Source of the DNA: Cornus controversa
Lineage: Eukaryota > Streptophyta > Magnoliopsida > Cornales > Cornaceae
Assembly: GCA_026545225.1 (NCBI GenBank)
Contig: CM048848.1
Location: forward strand, 23,352,806-23,416,805
Direction: 5' to 3'
Length of the DNA: 64,000 nt
This document shows positions 21,041 to 32,253 of this stretch, piece by piece (the stretch's first letter is position 1; each line of letters opens with the position of its first letter). A model generated the notes under the pieces. That model was not told where the DNA came from and did not search any database. It was given only the letters and a program-made list of their open reading frames with translations. The position numbers and the translations under genes were made by a program.

Positions 21041-24000
21041 TTCTAATTTTTATTACAAATAATGTTTTTTGATGAAACTAATTTTGTTAAATAAAATATT
21101 CCGATAACTTTAATTTGAATATAACTTAGGTTATGTTTTAAGTACTTAAGACATATAAGTTATGATTTTTTCAATTCATGTGTACACACTTAAAGTAAAT
21201 TTTCACAACTTTGAAATCATTTTACATACCGTTAAAATGTTTCTTCACACATTTAAAACATATAAATTTTAATGTTTTTTAAAAATATTTATAAAAAAGA
21301 TTTGTGCTTAAATGTTTCTAAAAGAATGAAAAGAAAAAAAACATAGAAAATTATTTATTTTTCATGTGTGAAAATTATTGCAGGTGTGTGGAAAAGTAAT
21401 TTAAATATGTAAAAGTGTACTTTAAGTGTGTGAAAAATGATTTTAAGTGTGTGTAACTGAGGCTTAAAAATGTGAATATCAACAATAATGATTTATTTGT
21501 GTGAATGAGTACAATCGAAAAAGCATATTAATCTCAAATTGATTTGACTTTCACACCACACTTAAAGTATATTTTCACACCAGTAAGTCAGTTTTCATAA
21601 GTTTACGGTTATTTTTCACACTCAAAACCAATATTTAAATTTTTATGTTTTTTCTTTTCAAATTTTTCAGATACATTTAGACACGTCCCAAAAGTGTTTC
21701 TACACAAATAAAACATAACATTTGATTTTCAGATTTTTTAAGACTCATGTCGATGAACTTAAAGTCCATTTCCACATATTTAAAGCCCTTTTCACACACT
21801 TAAAGTATTATTCCACACATTGAAAATATATAATTTTTAATGTATTTTTCTTTTCAAAAATTTTTAGAAAAATTTAGACACATCCAATAAGTGAAACACA
21901 AATAAAACATAACATTTAATTTTCACATTTATTAAGACTCATGTTCACGAACTTAAAGTCCATTTTTACACATTTAAAATACTTTCCACACATTTAAAGT
22001 GTTTTTCCACATAATTAAAACAAATATTTTTTATGTTTTTTATTTCCAATTTTTTTAGTAACTTTTAGCCATATTTGAAGGATGTTTTTGCACAAATAAA
22101 TAATACAACTTTATATTCACATTTTTTAGTCTCATTTTTACTCATTTTTTACACATTTAAAATACTTTTCCACACATTTAAAACAAATATTTTTTTATGT
22201 TTTTTTTTTCTCTAATTTTTTTTTAGGAACTTTTAGGAATATTTGAAGGATGTTTTTGAACAAAAGAAATCATAAAAAATTATATTGTCATTTTCATTCA
22301 CTTTTTCCACACATTGAAAAACATTTCCACACACTTAAAACAAATAATTTTTTTATGTTTTTTCTTTCCAAATTTTTTAAGAAATTTTAGGCATATTTGA
22401 AGAATGTTTTTGCACAAAAAAATCATAAAAATTTATATTCAAATTTTTTAGTCTCACTTCTATTCACATTTCACACATTTAAAGTACATTTCCACACACT
22501 TAAAACAATATTTTTTTATGTTTTTTCTTTCCAATTCTTTTAGGAACTTTTAGGCATATTTGAAGAATGTTTTTGCACAAGAAAATCATAAAAATTTATA
22601 TTAAAATTTTTTAATCTCAGTTCTATTTACATTTCACACATTTAAAGTACTTTTCCACACACTTAAAATAAATATTTTTTTATATTTTTTCTTTCCAATT
22701 TTTCTAGGAGGTTTTAAGGATATTTAGAGGATCTTGTTGCACAAAAAAATCATAAAAATTTATAGTCACATTTTTTAATATCATTTTTATTCACTTTCTA
22801 CACATTTAAAGTACTTTTCACACATTTAAAGTACTATTTCACACACTTAAAATAAATATTATTTTATGTTTTTGTCCAATTTTTTTAGAAACTTTTAAGC
22901 ATATTTGAAGGATATTTTTACACAAAAAAATCATAAAAATTTATATTCTCATTTTTATTCACTTTCCACACATTTAAAGCACATTCTACACATTTAAAGT
23001 ACTTTTCCACACACTTAAAACAGATATTTTATTATATTTTTTCTTTATAATTTTTTTAGGAACTTTTAGGCATTAAATGAAGGATGTTTTTGCTCAAAAA
23101 AATCATAAAAATTTATATTCACATTTCTTAGTCTCATTTTTATTCACATTCCACACATTTAAAGTCTTTTCCACACATTTAAAGTACTTTTCCACATACT
23201 TCCACCAAATATTTTTTATGTTTTTTTTCCTAATTTTTTTTAGTAACTTTTTTCCTAATTTTTATGTTTTCGTACAAAAAAAAACATAAAAATTTATATT
23301 CACATTTTTTAGTCTCATTTTTATTCACTTCCCAAACATTTAAAGTACTTTTTCACACATTTAAAGTTCTTATCCACACATTAAAACAACTATTTTTTTA
23401 TTTTTTATTTTCTAATTTTTTTAATAAATTTTAGGCATATTTAAAGGATGTTTTTGCACAAAAAATATTTATAAAAAATATATTCACATTTTTTAGTCTT
23501 ATTTCTTTTCACACATTTAAAGTACTTTCCACAGATTTAAAGAACTTTTCCACATTTAAAACAAATATTTTTTTTATATTTTTTCTTTCCAATATTTTTA
23601 GAACTTTTAAGTATATTTGAAGAATTTTTTTGCACAAAAAAATCATAAAAATTTATATTAACATTTTTTAGTCTGATTTTTATTCATTGTCCACACATTT
23701 AAAGTACTTTTCCACACACTTAAAACGAATATTTTTTATGCTTATTCTTTTCAAATTGTTTTAGGAAATTTTAAGCATATTTAAAATAAGCTTTTGCACA
23801 AAAAAAATAATAATAAATTATATTCATATCTTTTAGTCTTATTTTTATTCACTTTCCACACAATTAAAGTAATTTTCTAAACATTTAAACTATTTTTCCA
23901 CACACTTAAAACAAATATTATTTTATGTTTTTTTTCCCAATTTTTTTAGTAACTTTTAGCCATATTTGAAGGGTGTTTTGGCACAAAAAAATTATAAAAA

Positions 24001-25060
24001 CTTATATTCACATTTTTTAGACTAATTTTTATTCATTTTCCACACATTTAAAGTATTTTTCCACACACTTAAAACAAATATTTTTTTATATTTTTTTTCT
24101 CCAATTTTTTTAGGAACTTTTAGGCATATTTGAAGGATGTTTTTACACAAAAGAATCATAAAAGTTATATTCAAATTTTTTAGTCTCATTTTTATTCAAT
24201 TTTCACACATTTAAAGTACTTTTCCACACACTTAAAACAAATATTTTTTATGTTCTTTATTTCTAATTTTTTAGGAACTTTTAGGGATACTTGAAATATA
24301 TTGTTGCACAAAAAAATCATAAAAATTTATATTCATATTTTTTAGTCTCATTTTTATTCACTTTTCACACATTTAAAGTACTTTTCCACACACTTAAAAC
24401 AAATATTTTTTTATGTTTTTTTCCAATATTTTTAGGAACTTTTAGGCATATTGGAAGGATGTTTTTTCACAAAATAATCATAAAAATTTATATTCACATT
24501 TTTTAGTCTTATTTTTATTCACTTTTCACATATTTAAAGTATTTTTTCATACATTTAAAGTACTTTCCACACACTTAAAACAAGTATTTTTTTATGTTTT
24601 TTTTTGTCAAATATATATATATATATATATATATTTGTAGCTTTTAGCCATATTTGAATGTTGTTTTTGCACCAAAAAAATCATAAAAATTTATATTCAC
24701 ATTTTTTAGTCTTATTTTTATTTACTTTCCACACATTTAAAGTATTTTTTCACACATTTAAAGTACTTTTCTAGACTTAAAACAAGTATTTTTTTATGTT
24801 ATTTTTTAAAAATTTTGAACAACTTTTAGTCATTTTTGAAAGATGTTTTTGCACAAAAAAAATCATAAAAGTTTATATTTACATTTTTTGTCTCATTTTT
24901 ATTCACTTTCCACACATTTAAAATACTTTTCACACATTTAGAGTACTTTTCCACACACTGAAAACAAATATTTTTTTTGTGTTTTTTCTTTCCAATTTTT
25001 TTAGGAACTTTTAGGCATATTTGAATGATGTTTTTGCACAAAAAAATCATAAAGATTTAT
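21041..25060 (+). repeat. Left arm: about 170-bp tandem monomer array
   Basis: Monomers run in one orientation from about 21.55 kb to the central ORF. The aacttttaggcatatttgaagg word recurs at about 22226, 22541, 22707, 22890, 23058, 23243, 23418, 23599, 23762, 23949, 24112, 24273, 24436, 24641, 24818 and 25003. A short segment at 21361-21520 is in the opposite orientation (aagtgtgtgaaaaa). An (AT)n run lies at about 24610-24633. No gene is present; small frames here read only simple repeat sequence. Confidence 0.85.
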
Positions 25061-25062
25061 GA

Positions 25063-25326
25063 ATGGGAACTACTGATCTGGAATCTTGGGAGTGGTCTAA
25101 AGGTGCTCATAGAGCAACTGGTTATGACATGGATCTTGGTTATAAATTGCCACCACCAACACGTGAACATGAACCTTCTTCACCATTGCCCGATGGTGAT
25201 AAAGGCAATGCACCGGTTACGAAGCATGAATTTTACAGGGATATGAGACGAATGAGACTTCTGATGGAGAAACACCATGAAGATTATGACAACTCAATTG
25301 ACGTTCTTAGGACGAAAGTTCATTAG
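25063..25326 (+). CDS. Unknown ORF at the centre of the inverted-arm element
   Basis: 87 codons (start MGTTDLESWEWSKGAHRATG). After TAG the same frame continues about 25 more codons (KFRNYANSPAFYQDGNWEED) to a second stop. The protein is charged. It has a proline-rich middle (YKLPPPTREHEPSSPLP) and a helical Arg/Met/Glu-rich end (FYRDMRRMRLLMEKHHEDYD) that could form a coiled coil. Base composition is far less AT-rich than the arms, so it looks coding or captured. I do not recognise the family. It may be the last exon of a lost transposase or accessory protein, or a captured host fragment. Confidence 0.4.
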   Translation: MGTTDLESWEWSKGAHRATGYDMDLGYKLPPPTREHEPSSPLPDGDKGNAPVTKHEFYRDMRRMRLLMEKHHEDYDNSIDVLRTKVH

Positions 25327-25689
25327 AAGTTTCGTAATTATGCCAATTCACCTGCATTTTATCAAGATGGCAATTGGGAAGAAGATGTTGGTGGGAGTCG
25401 TGGTTGAGTGGAAGGCAGGATGATATCTAATGTTAACTTTTGTCTAAATGTCTAATGTTAAGATGATGTTTAATATATTGGACATTATTGCTTTTGAAAT
25501 ATGGTGTCTTTTCAACTTATCTTTTTGTTAATAAATGAATGAAAATGTTAAATGTTTTGATTTACATATACTTTGTTATGTTATAAAAGACTACTTCTAA
25601 TATTGCATCTAATTTTCAAGTGCAATTAGATTTGACTGGAATATTCATACATAAAATATTACCAAATCTGAATATGTAACTAATTCAGA

Positions 25690-27650
25690 TATTTTGCATT
25701 CATTTGTGACAAACACATCCTTCAAATATGGCTAAAAGTTGCTAAAAAAAATTAGAGACAAAACATATAAAAAAATATTTGTTTTAAGTGTGTAAAAAAT
25801 TACTTTAAATGTGTGGAAAGTTAATAAAAATGAGTCTACAAAATGTGAATATAAATTTTTATGATTTATTTGTGCAAAAATATCCTTCAAATATCTCTAA
25901 AAGTTCCTAAAAAAATTGGAAAGAAAAATATAAAAAATATTTGTTTTAAGTGTGTGAAAAATACTTTAAATATGTTAAAAGTGAGTAAAACTGAGACTAA
26001 AAAATGTGAATATAAATTTTTATGACTTGTTTGGTGTAAAAATATCCTTCAAATATTCCTAAAAGTTCCTAAAAAATTGGAAAGAAAAAACATAAAAAAA
26101 TATTTGTTTTAAGTGTGTGGAAAAGTACTTTAAATGTATGGAAAGTGAATAAAAATGAGACTAAAAAATGTGAATGTAAATTTTTATGATTTATTTGTGC
26201 AAAAATATCCTTCAAATATGCCTAAAAGTTGCAAAAAAAAAGGAAAGAAACAATATAAAAAATTATTTATTTTAAGTGTGTGGTAAATTACTTTAAGTGT
26301 GTGAAAAAGTACTTTAAATGTGTGAAAATGGCCTTAAAGTATGTGAAAAGTAAATGAAAATGAGACTAGAAAATGTGAATATAAATTTTTATGATTTATT
26401 TGTGCAAAAACATCATTCAAATGTGCCTAAAAGTTGCTAAAAAAATTGGAAAGGAAAACATAAGAAATATTTGTTTTAAGTGTGTGGAAAGTTACTTTAA
26501 GTATGTGAAAAAGTACTTTAAATGTGTGGAAATGGCCTTTAAGTATGTGGAAAGTGGGTAGAAACGAGACTAAAGAATGAAATATAAATTTTTATAATTT
26601 ATTTGTGCAAAAACATCCTTCAAATATACCTAAAAGTTGCTAAAAAAATTTGAAAGAAAAAACACAAAAAATTATTTGTTTTTAGTGCATAGAAAATTGT
26701 TTTAAGTGTGTGGAAAAGTACTTTAAATGTGTGAAAATGTACTTTAAGTTTGTGAAAAGTGAGTAGAAATGAAACTTAAAAATGTGAATATAAAATTTTA
26801 AGAGTTATTTGTGTGAAAACATCCTTCAAATATACCTAAAAGTTGCTAAAAAAATTAGAAAGAAAAAACGTAAAAAATTATTTGTTTTCCGAAAGTGGAT
26901 AATTACTTTTAGTGCGTGAAAAATTATTTTAAATGTGTGAAAATGGTTTTTAATTTCATGAACACGAGTCTTAATAAATGTGAAAGTTAAATGTTATGTT
27001 TTATTTGTGTGGAAACACTTATTGGATGTGTTTAAGTGTTTCTAAAAAATTTGAAAAGAAAAAAAATAAAAAATAAAATATTAGTTTTGAGTGTGTGAAA
27101 AATAAGCGTAAACTTGTGAAAATAGACTTTACTGGTGTGAAAATATACTTCAAGTGTGTGGACAAATCAATTTAAGATTAAAATGCTTTTTCGATTGTAC
27201 TCATTCACACAAATAAATTATAACAATTGATGTTCACATTTTTAAGCCTCACTTACACATACTTAAAATCATTTTTCACATACTTAAAAATACATTTCTA
27301 CATATTTAAAGCACTTTTCTACAAACTGAAAATAAATAATTTTGTTATATTTTTTTCTTTTTATTTTTTTATATAAATATTTTAAAAAAATATTAAAATG
27401 TATATGTTTTAAGTGTCTGAAGAAACATTTTAACGGTGTAAAATGACTTTAAGGTTATAAAAAATTACTTTAACTATGTAGTCATGAATCGAAAAAATTA
27501 TAATTTTTTTGTATTAAATTAAAACAAAGTCTAAGTTATACTCAAATTGAAGCTTTCAGAATATTCTATTTAACAAAATTAATTTCATCAAAAAATACTA
27601 TTTGTAGTAAAAGTTATGAACTGTCAAATCAAAAAGAAGAAAAATGAAAA
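25690..27650 (-). repeat. Right arm: inverted monomer array
   Basis: This is the reverse complement of the left-arm monomers (aaatatgcctaaaagttgc and ttttaagtgtgtggaaa words). Copies of the core word lie at about 25727, 25893, 26063, 26215, 26423, 26623, 26830 and 27030. The outer 300 bases again contain one monomer in the opposite sense (27100-27340), mirroring the left arm. Confidence 0.85.
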
Positions 27651-27899
27651 GCGCACATATATATATATATATAGAAAAGGTATGAACAAATAACTTATGC
27701 GGGTAGCAAATTGACGACTTAAATATTAGATACTAAGGTAGCAAACAGAATATTATATTAATATAATATAAAAGAAAGATAACAGAAGAAGGAAACAATG
27801 TTATATATATATATTTTTTAAACTACTCTAAACCACTTCGTTTTCCTCTACCGCACGTTGTTTAGGCCAACTGTCCTGGGGGCGGAAGCATAATTAACA

Positions 27900-28480
27900 A
27901 GACAAAATTATAAATTTTATGTTATGACACACTATAGTATCGACAATTAAAATATATATAGTTCACATGTGTACAAAATTCGAAGGTCAAATTTCATCTT
28001 ACTGTATAAATTTTATCTTATGACACATTATAATAGTACCAATATCAACAATTAAAATATATACCGTTCACATGTGCACGAAATTCAAAGGTCAATTTTA
28101 TGTTATGACACATTATAATAGTGCCAGCAATTAAAAGATATATCATTCACATGTGCACGAAATTCAAATGTCAAATCTCATCCTACATTATAAATTTTAT
28201 GTTATGACACACTATAATAGTGCCAGTATCGACAATTAAAATATATACTGTTCACATGTGCACGAAATTCAAAGGTTAAATCTCATCCTACATTGTAAAT
28301 TTTATGTTATGACACACTATAATAGTGCATTAAAAGATATATGGTTCACGAAACCAAAGGCAAATCTCATCTTACATTGTAAATTTTATGTTATGACACC
28401 CTGTAATAGTGCCAGTATCGACAATTAAAATATATATGATTCACATGTGCACGAAACCAAAGGTGAAATCTCATCCTCCT
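27900..28480. repeat. 85-105-bp tandem repeat, about 6 copies
   Basis: The word ttatgacacactataatag recurs with starts at about 27922, 28017, 28103, 28202, 28307 and 28391. It is usually followed by cgacaattaaaatatat and ttcacatgtgcacgaaa. A further lone copy lies near 28780. A flanking word, ttaggccaactgtcctggg at about 27862 and ttaggccagctgtcctggg at about 28723, is also duplicated. The array ends about 0.5 kb upstream of the second NLR start. Confidence 0.85.
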
Positions 28481-28994
28481 ATATAAAATGCATATATATA
28501 TATATATACACATCATTACTGACACCCACTTTTCCCTTCTTATTTCTTGAGTAAGGATACACAAGACGATTGAACTTAGTCTAATTTTATTTTATATGAA
28601 TAAGGTGATGGGCTTCATACATGACACCTCATGTGTAAAGACTATCGCTTTACTCAGATAGAACAAATCGGACTAAGTCTCGTAATATCATTATTCTTAT
28701 TTCTTTCTAATAAAATAAAGTTTAGGCCAGCTGTCCTGGGTCTAAGCATAATTACCGAGACAAATCTGTAAAATAGTTATGTTATGACACACTAAAATAT
28801 ATAGGAATAAAAATTTGGATCGTGTTCTACCATTTGGTGGGTCAAAAGTGACTTTTAAAACTTAGTGGAGTCACCTTCTCTTTAAACTTCGAGAACGTAT
28901 AGTTGAGTCTTCCACATTGCTACAACCTCAACCTCATACCATTCAAATACTGGTATTGCTTTTGAACCAAACCATTCCAGTAACCACACCAAAA
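28481..28994 (+). promoter_or_regulatory. Upstream region of the NB-less NLR
   Basis: A TATA-like word (cctatataaaatgc) lies at about 28478-28491, about 500 bases before the probable start codon at 28995. An (AT)n run follows. A long leader is possible but unproven. The stretch also includes the second tgtcctggg duplicate at about 28733. Confidence 0.3.
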
Positions 28995-31730
28995 ATGGAA
29001 ATAGAAGCTGCCATTCTTTCTAACATTGTGACGGAAATTGTGAAGAAGTTGGGGTCTGTTGCTTCCGAAGAGATCCAATCGGTGTGTGGTCTCAAAACAG
29101 ATTCTCACAAAATAGAGGACACCATTTCTACTGTCAAAGCGGTACTTTTCGATGCGCAACAGCAACATGCCACAAACCATGAGGCTAGTGATTGGCTTGG
29201 AAAGCTCAAAGACGTGGTTGATGATGTTGATGACTTGCTGGATGACTTTTCAACACAAGATTTGTGGCGGAAGGAGATAATGATTTCCAACAAAAAGCCC
29301 AAGAAGGTACGCATTTTATTTTCAAGCTCAAACCAGCTGTTTTTTCGTGTTAAGATGAGTCTCAAAGTTGAAGCTTTTCGCGTTAAGATGATTCGCAAAG
29401 TTAAAGCTTTTCGTGTTGAGACGTGTCGCAAAGTTAAAGACATTCGAGAGAGACTAGATGCCATTGCTGAAACTAACATCAAATTTCACTTTAGTCTTCA
29501 ATGGCCTATGGATATGCAAGTTGAGAATATTTTGAGCTATGATCACCTCCCCTCGCATCTAAAACAATGCTTTGCAATTTGTTGCTTATATCCTAAAGAT
29601 TGTGAAATTGATAAGCAACAACTGATCCAATTGTGGAGTGCACATAGATTTATCCCATCGTTGTCATCTTCATTAGATGAAAATGAAAATCAAGATATGG
29701 ACGATGTTGGAGATTTGTATTTTATGACTTTATTAAGGAGCTCTTTTTTTCAAGATGATACAATATTAGATGAATTTGGTAATATAATAAGTTGTAAAAT
29801 GCATCATTGTATGCATGACCTTGCAGTTTCAGTTGCGGGAAGTGAGAGTTCCATGGTAAATTTGGGCGCAGAAGATGTTTCTTCAAAAATTCGTCACATG
29901 TCATTTGGTTGGTGTCTATCTATAGGTAGATCATGTAAAATTCCTGCCACGTTGCTTGGAGCTATCAAGACAAGAACATTTTTTTTGACAGCTCAAGGAT
30001 ACGATTCAATTAAAATTTCTTATGAACCGGAGAATCCACTTTATGCAGCAATTCTTTCTAACTTTAAAAGGTTACGCGTGTTGGATCTGCATAACTTGGG
30101 GATGAACATGGTGCCGAGTTGCATAAGTAAGTTAAGGCATTTAAGGTATCTTGATCTCTCTTGTAATGGTGGCATTCAGATTCTGCCAAATTCCATTACT
30201 AAGTTGCGAAATTTGCAAACTCTAAAACTTTTTGGTTGTTCTCTCAAAGAATTGCCGAGAGATATTAGAAAATTGGTGAGCCTTAGGCATCTGGAGCTTA
30301 GTTTTTATAGTCGTTTGACTGACATGCCGCGTGGATTGGGACAGCTGACTTCTCTTAGAACGTTAAACCGGTTCATTGTGGGTCGATGCAACAGGTTAAG
30401 GGAATTGAAAGATTTAAACAATCTAAGGGGAGAGCTATCAATTGAACTACCAAAGAGGCTACCATTTTCTCAAAGGCCAAGATTAAAAGAAGCAGAGGAA
30501 GCGAACTTGGAGGGAAAAGAATTCCTTCAGTCTTTGAAATTAAATTTTGGCAACAACTCCTATGATGACGATGATGATGATGGTGAGTTAGGGCTAGTGT
30601 TGGAAGCTCTCCAGCCACATGCAAATATGAAAAAGCTAAAAATAAAAGATTATAAGGCTGTGAGATTACCAACATGGATGTCGTCCCTCTCAAATCTTGT
30701 TGAAATTTCTTTATCACAGTGTATGGGATGCAAGTATCTTCCAAAAATTGAGCATCTTTCTTGTCTCAAAAGTCTTCATCTTCATGACTTATTTTCTCTG
30801 GAGTACATAGATGATGACAACAATTGTGGTGTTAATAATGACTTGCTCTCTTCTTCTCCATCTTCTTCAAGGGAGCCAACAACAACCACATTCTTTCCAT
30901 CACTGAAACATATCAATTTCTCGAATTTGCCTAATTTGAAGGGATGGTCGAGGAATAAAGAAGCACTGCTACCATCATTTCATTGTCTTCTTGAATCAGT
31001 AATCTGGTTCTGCCCCAGGTTAACATCAATGCCTCTGCAACCAACTGTTGTAAAACTAAAATTTGGGTGTGTCAGCGAGAAGGTAGTACAACACCAGTTA
31101 CTGACAACATTAGTTGCAACCACATCTTCTTCACTCGTTCCTCTTTCCAACTTAAAGGAACTGGTAATATGTGGCATCGATCGCCTGGTTACTCTGCCGG
31201 AGGGACTTCTCACTTCTCTACAGAAACTAGAGATTGTATCATGTGAAAGACTAACCTCTCTGTCTAGAGGGATGCGACATCTCACCGCCCTCATGTCCCT
31301 GGAGATCCACGACTGCAAAGAGATTGATTTGTCAGATGGTGATGATGATGGCATGCATTTTCAAGGCCTCAGGAACCTAACTTCTCTGTTTATCTCCGAA
31401 AATCCCAAGTTGGAGTCTCTTCCTGCGGGGCTTCAACACGTTACCACTCTGCAAGATCTATCTATTCTGGATTGTGAAAATTGGAAAGGTTTGCCGGAAT
31501 GGGTAGGCAACCTCACATCACTTCAACGTCTTTGGATTCGTCCATACCGCAAATCTACATCACTGCCCGAAGGGATGCGTCGGCTCACTGCATTACAAAA
31601 ACTGGAAATTGAAGATTGTTCACAGGAGCTGAAGGATAGATGCCAAAAGGAAAGGGGGGAAGATTGGCCTAAGATTGCTCACATCCCAGAGGTTATAATA
31701 GAAGGTATCCTTCTTAATTTGAACCCTTGA
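28917..31730 (+). CDS. NLR-like protein: coiled coil + winged helix + LRR, nucleotide-binding domain missing
   Basis: 937 codons, uninterrupted. The likely start is the in-frame ATG at 28995 (MEIEAAILSNIVTEIVKKLG), the usual RGA-type N-terminus, giving 911 residues. From the 28917 start, residues about 30-190 are an Rx-type coiled coil (EDTISTVKAVLFDAQQQ, WLGKLKDVVDDVDDLLDDF, IRERLDAIAE). At about 207 the chain jumps to the winged-helix block SYDHLPSHLKQCFAICCLYP. The P-loop, RNBS-A, kinase-2, RNBS-B and GLPLA are all absent, which removes roughly 230 residues in frame. The MHD region reads KMHHCMHDLA, with His for Asp. LRRs run from about 387 to the C-terminus (LRVLDLHN, LRHLRYLDLSCNGGIQILP, LTSLQRLWI). 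Three 11-residue repeats lie near 140-176. Without an ATP/ADP switch it cannot act as a standard NLR. It may be a decaying deletion allele, or it could make a protein with another role. Confidence 0.85.
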   Translation: MLQPQPHTIQILVLLLNQTIPVTTPKMEIEAAILSNIVTEIVKKLGSVASEEIQSVCGLKTDSHKIEDTISTVKAVLFDAQQQHATNHEASDWLGKLKDVVDDVDDLLDDFSTQDLWRKEIMISNKKPKKVRILFSSSNQLFFRVKMSLKVEAFRVKMIRKVKAFRVETCRKVKDIRERLDAIAETNIKFHFSLQWPMDMQVENILSYDHLPSHLKQCFAICCLYPKDCEIDKQQLIQLWSAHRFIPSLSSSLDENENQDMDDVGDLYFMTLLRSSFFQDDTILDEFGNIISCKMHHCMHDLAVSVAGSESSMVNLGAEDVSSKIRHMSFGWCLSIGRSCKIPATLLGAIKTRTFFLTAQGYDSIKISYEPENPLYAAILSNFKRLRVLDLHNLGMNMVPSCISKLRHLRYLDLSCNGGIQILPNSITKLRNLQTLKLFGCSLKELPRDIRKLVSLRHLELSFYSRLTDMPRGLGQLTSLRTLNRFIVGRCNRLRELKDLNNLRGELSIELPKRLPFSQRPRLKEAEEANLEGKEFLQSLKLNFGNNSYDDDDDDGELGLVLEALQPHANMKKLKIKDYKAVRLPTWMSSLSNLVEISLSQCMGCKYLPKIEHLSCLKSLHLHDLFSLEYIDDDNNCGVNNDLLSSSPSSSREPTTTTFFPSLKHINFSNLPNLKGWSRNKEALLPSFHCLLESVIWFCPRLTSMPLQPTVVKLKFGCVSEKVVQHQLLTTLVATTSSSLVPLSNLKELVICGIDRLVTLPEGLLTSLQKLEIVSCERLTSLSRGMRHLTALMSLEIHDCKEIDLSDGDDDGMHFQGLRNLTSLFISENPKLESLPAGLQHVTTLQDLSILDCENWKGLPEWVGNLTSLQRLWIRPYRKSTSLPEGMRRLTALQKLEIEDCSQELKDRCQKERGEDWPKIAHIPEVIIEGILLNLNP

Positions 31731-31855
31731 TATATCCACCATAAAAATCTTCATATTGTTTTTTTCATAACCAACTATTCATCTTGTTCATTCTTCCTCT
31801 CTTAATCTGTTCAAATTTCAGCTGAATATTTGATGTGGACATTGACATTGAAACA

Positions 31856-31906
<51 letters not shown>

Positions 31907-32253
31907 TTCCAATAATACTGACATTGACATTCTTCCTCTCTTTTTCTATAAGGGCTTGACGAGATAGATAGCTGGGCAGGGAGTTCTGACACTTCCACCT
32001 AATAGCAGCGGGCTGGCCGTGAATCAAATCAATCTTTCTCATACCGTTCTTTCAAGTGAGCCCCTCTGTCTCTTGTTGTTCCAGTTCTTCTTCTTCTTCA
32101 TTATTTTTTCCCTCCATTTCGAGCTTCATAACTCATGGAATTTCATTCTCAAATAACTCATTCCAATAATACTTGTCATCAATTTTTTGAGAAGTAAAAT
32201 TACTTGCATCACTTATAATAATGGTAAGGAGTAATATCCATCTTTTTCCCAAA
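31731..32253. other. 3' flank of the NLR, no gene
   Basis: Contains an (AT)n run and CT-rich stretches. Short frames across the (AT)n run encode only Ile-Tyr repeats and are artefacts. Confidence 0.5.
31859..31904. repeat. (AT)n microsatellite
   Basis: About 23 uninterrupted AT units downstream of the NLR stop. Confidence 0.95.

Larger units (their letters stand above)
20990..27690. mobile_element. Large inverted-arm (foldback/TIR-type) element of tandem monomers
   Basis: The left arm (about 21.0-25.06 kb) and right arm (about 25.69-27.65 kb) are reverse complements. For example, the left-end word ttttttgatgaaactaattt at about 21066 pairs with the complement of aaattaatttcatcaaaaaa at about 27579. 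Accttctatatatatg near 21001 pairs with the complement of a similar word near 27680. The arms consist of 150-205-bp monomers that keep CCACACA-TTTAAAGTA, TTTTAGGCATATTTGAAGGATG and TTTTTGCACAAAAAAATCATAA. The left arm holds roughly 20 monomers and the right about 8. A 0.63-kb centre carries a small ORF. Exact ends and a target-site duplication were not found. This could be a foldback or Mutator-like element, but the superfamily is unproven. Confidence 0.7.

Noticed and set aside
23077-25050. Phe/Lys-rich frames in the inverted-arm arrays
   Set aside because: They are translations of A/T homopolymer-rich monomers, and the same words recur every ~170 bases.
28920-31354. Several minus-strand frames of 60-125 codons opposite the NB-less NLR
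   Set aside because: They are shadows of the strongly supported plus-strand NLR frame and match no family.
31765-32042. Two minus-strand frames encoding Ile-Tyr runs
   Set aside because: They cross an (AT)n microsatellite and have no other features.
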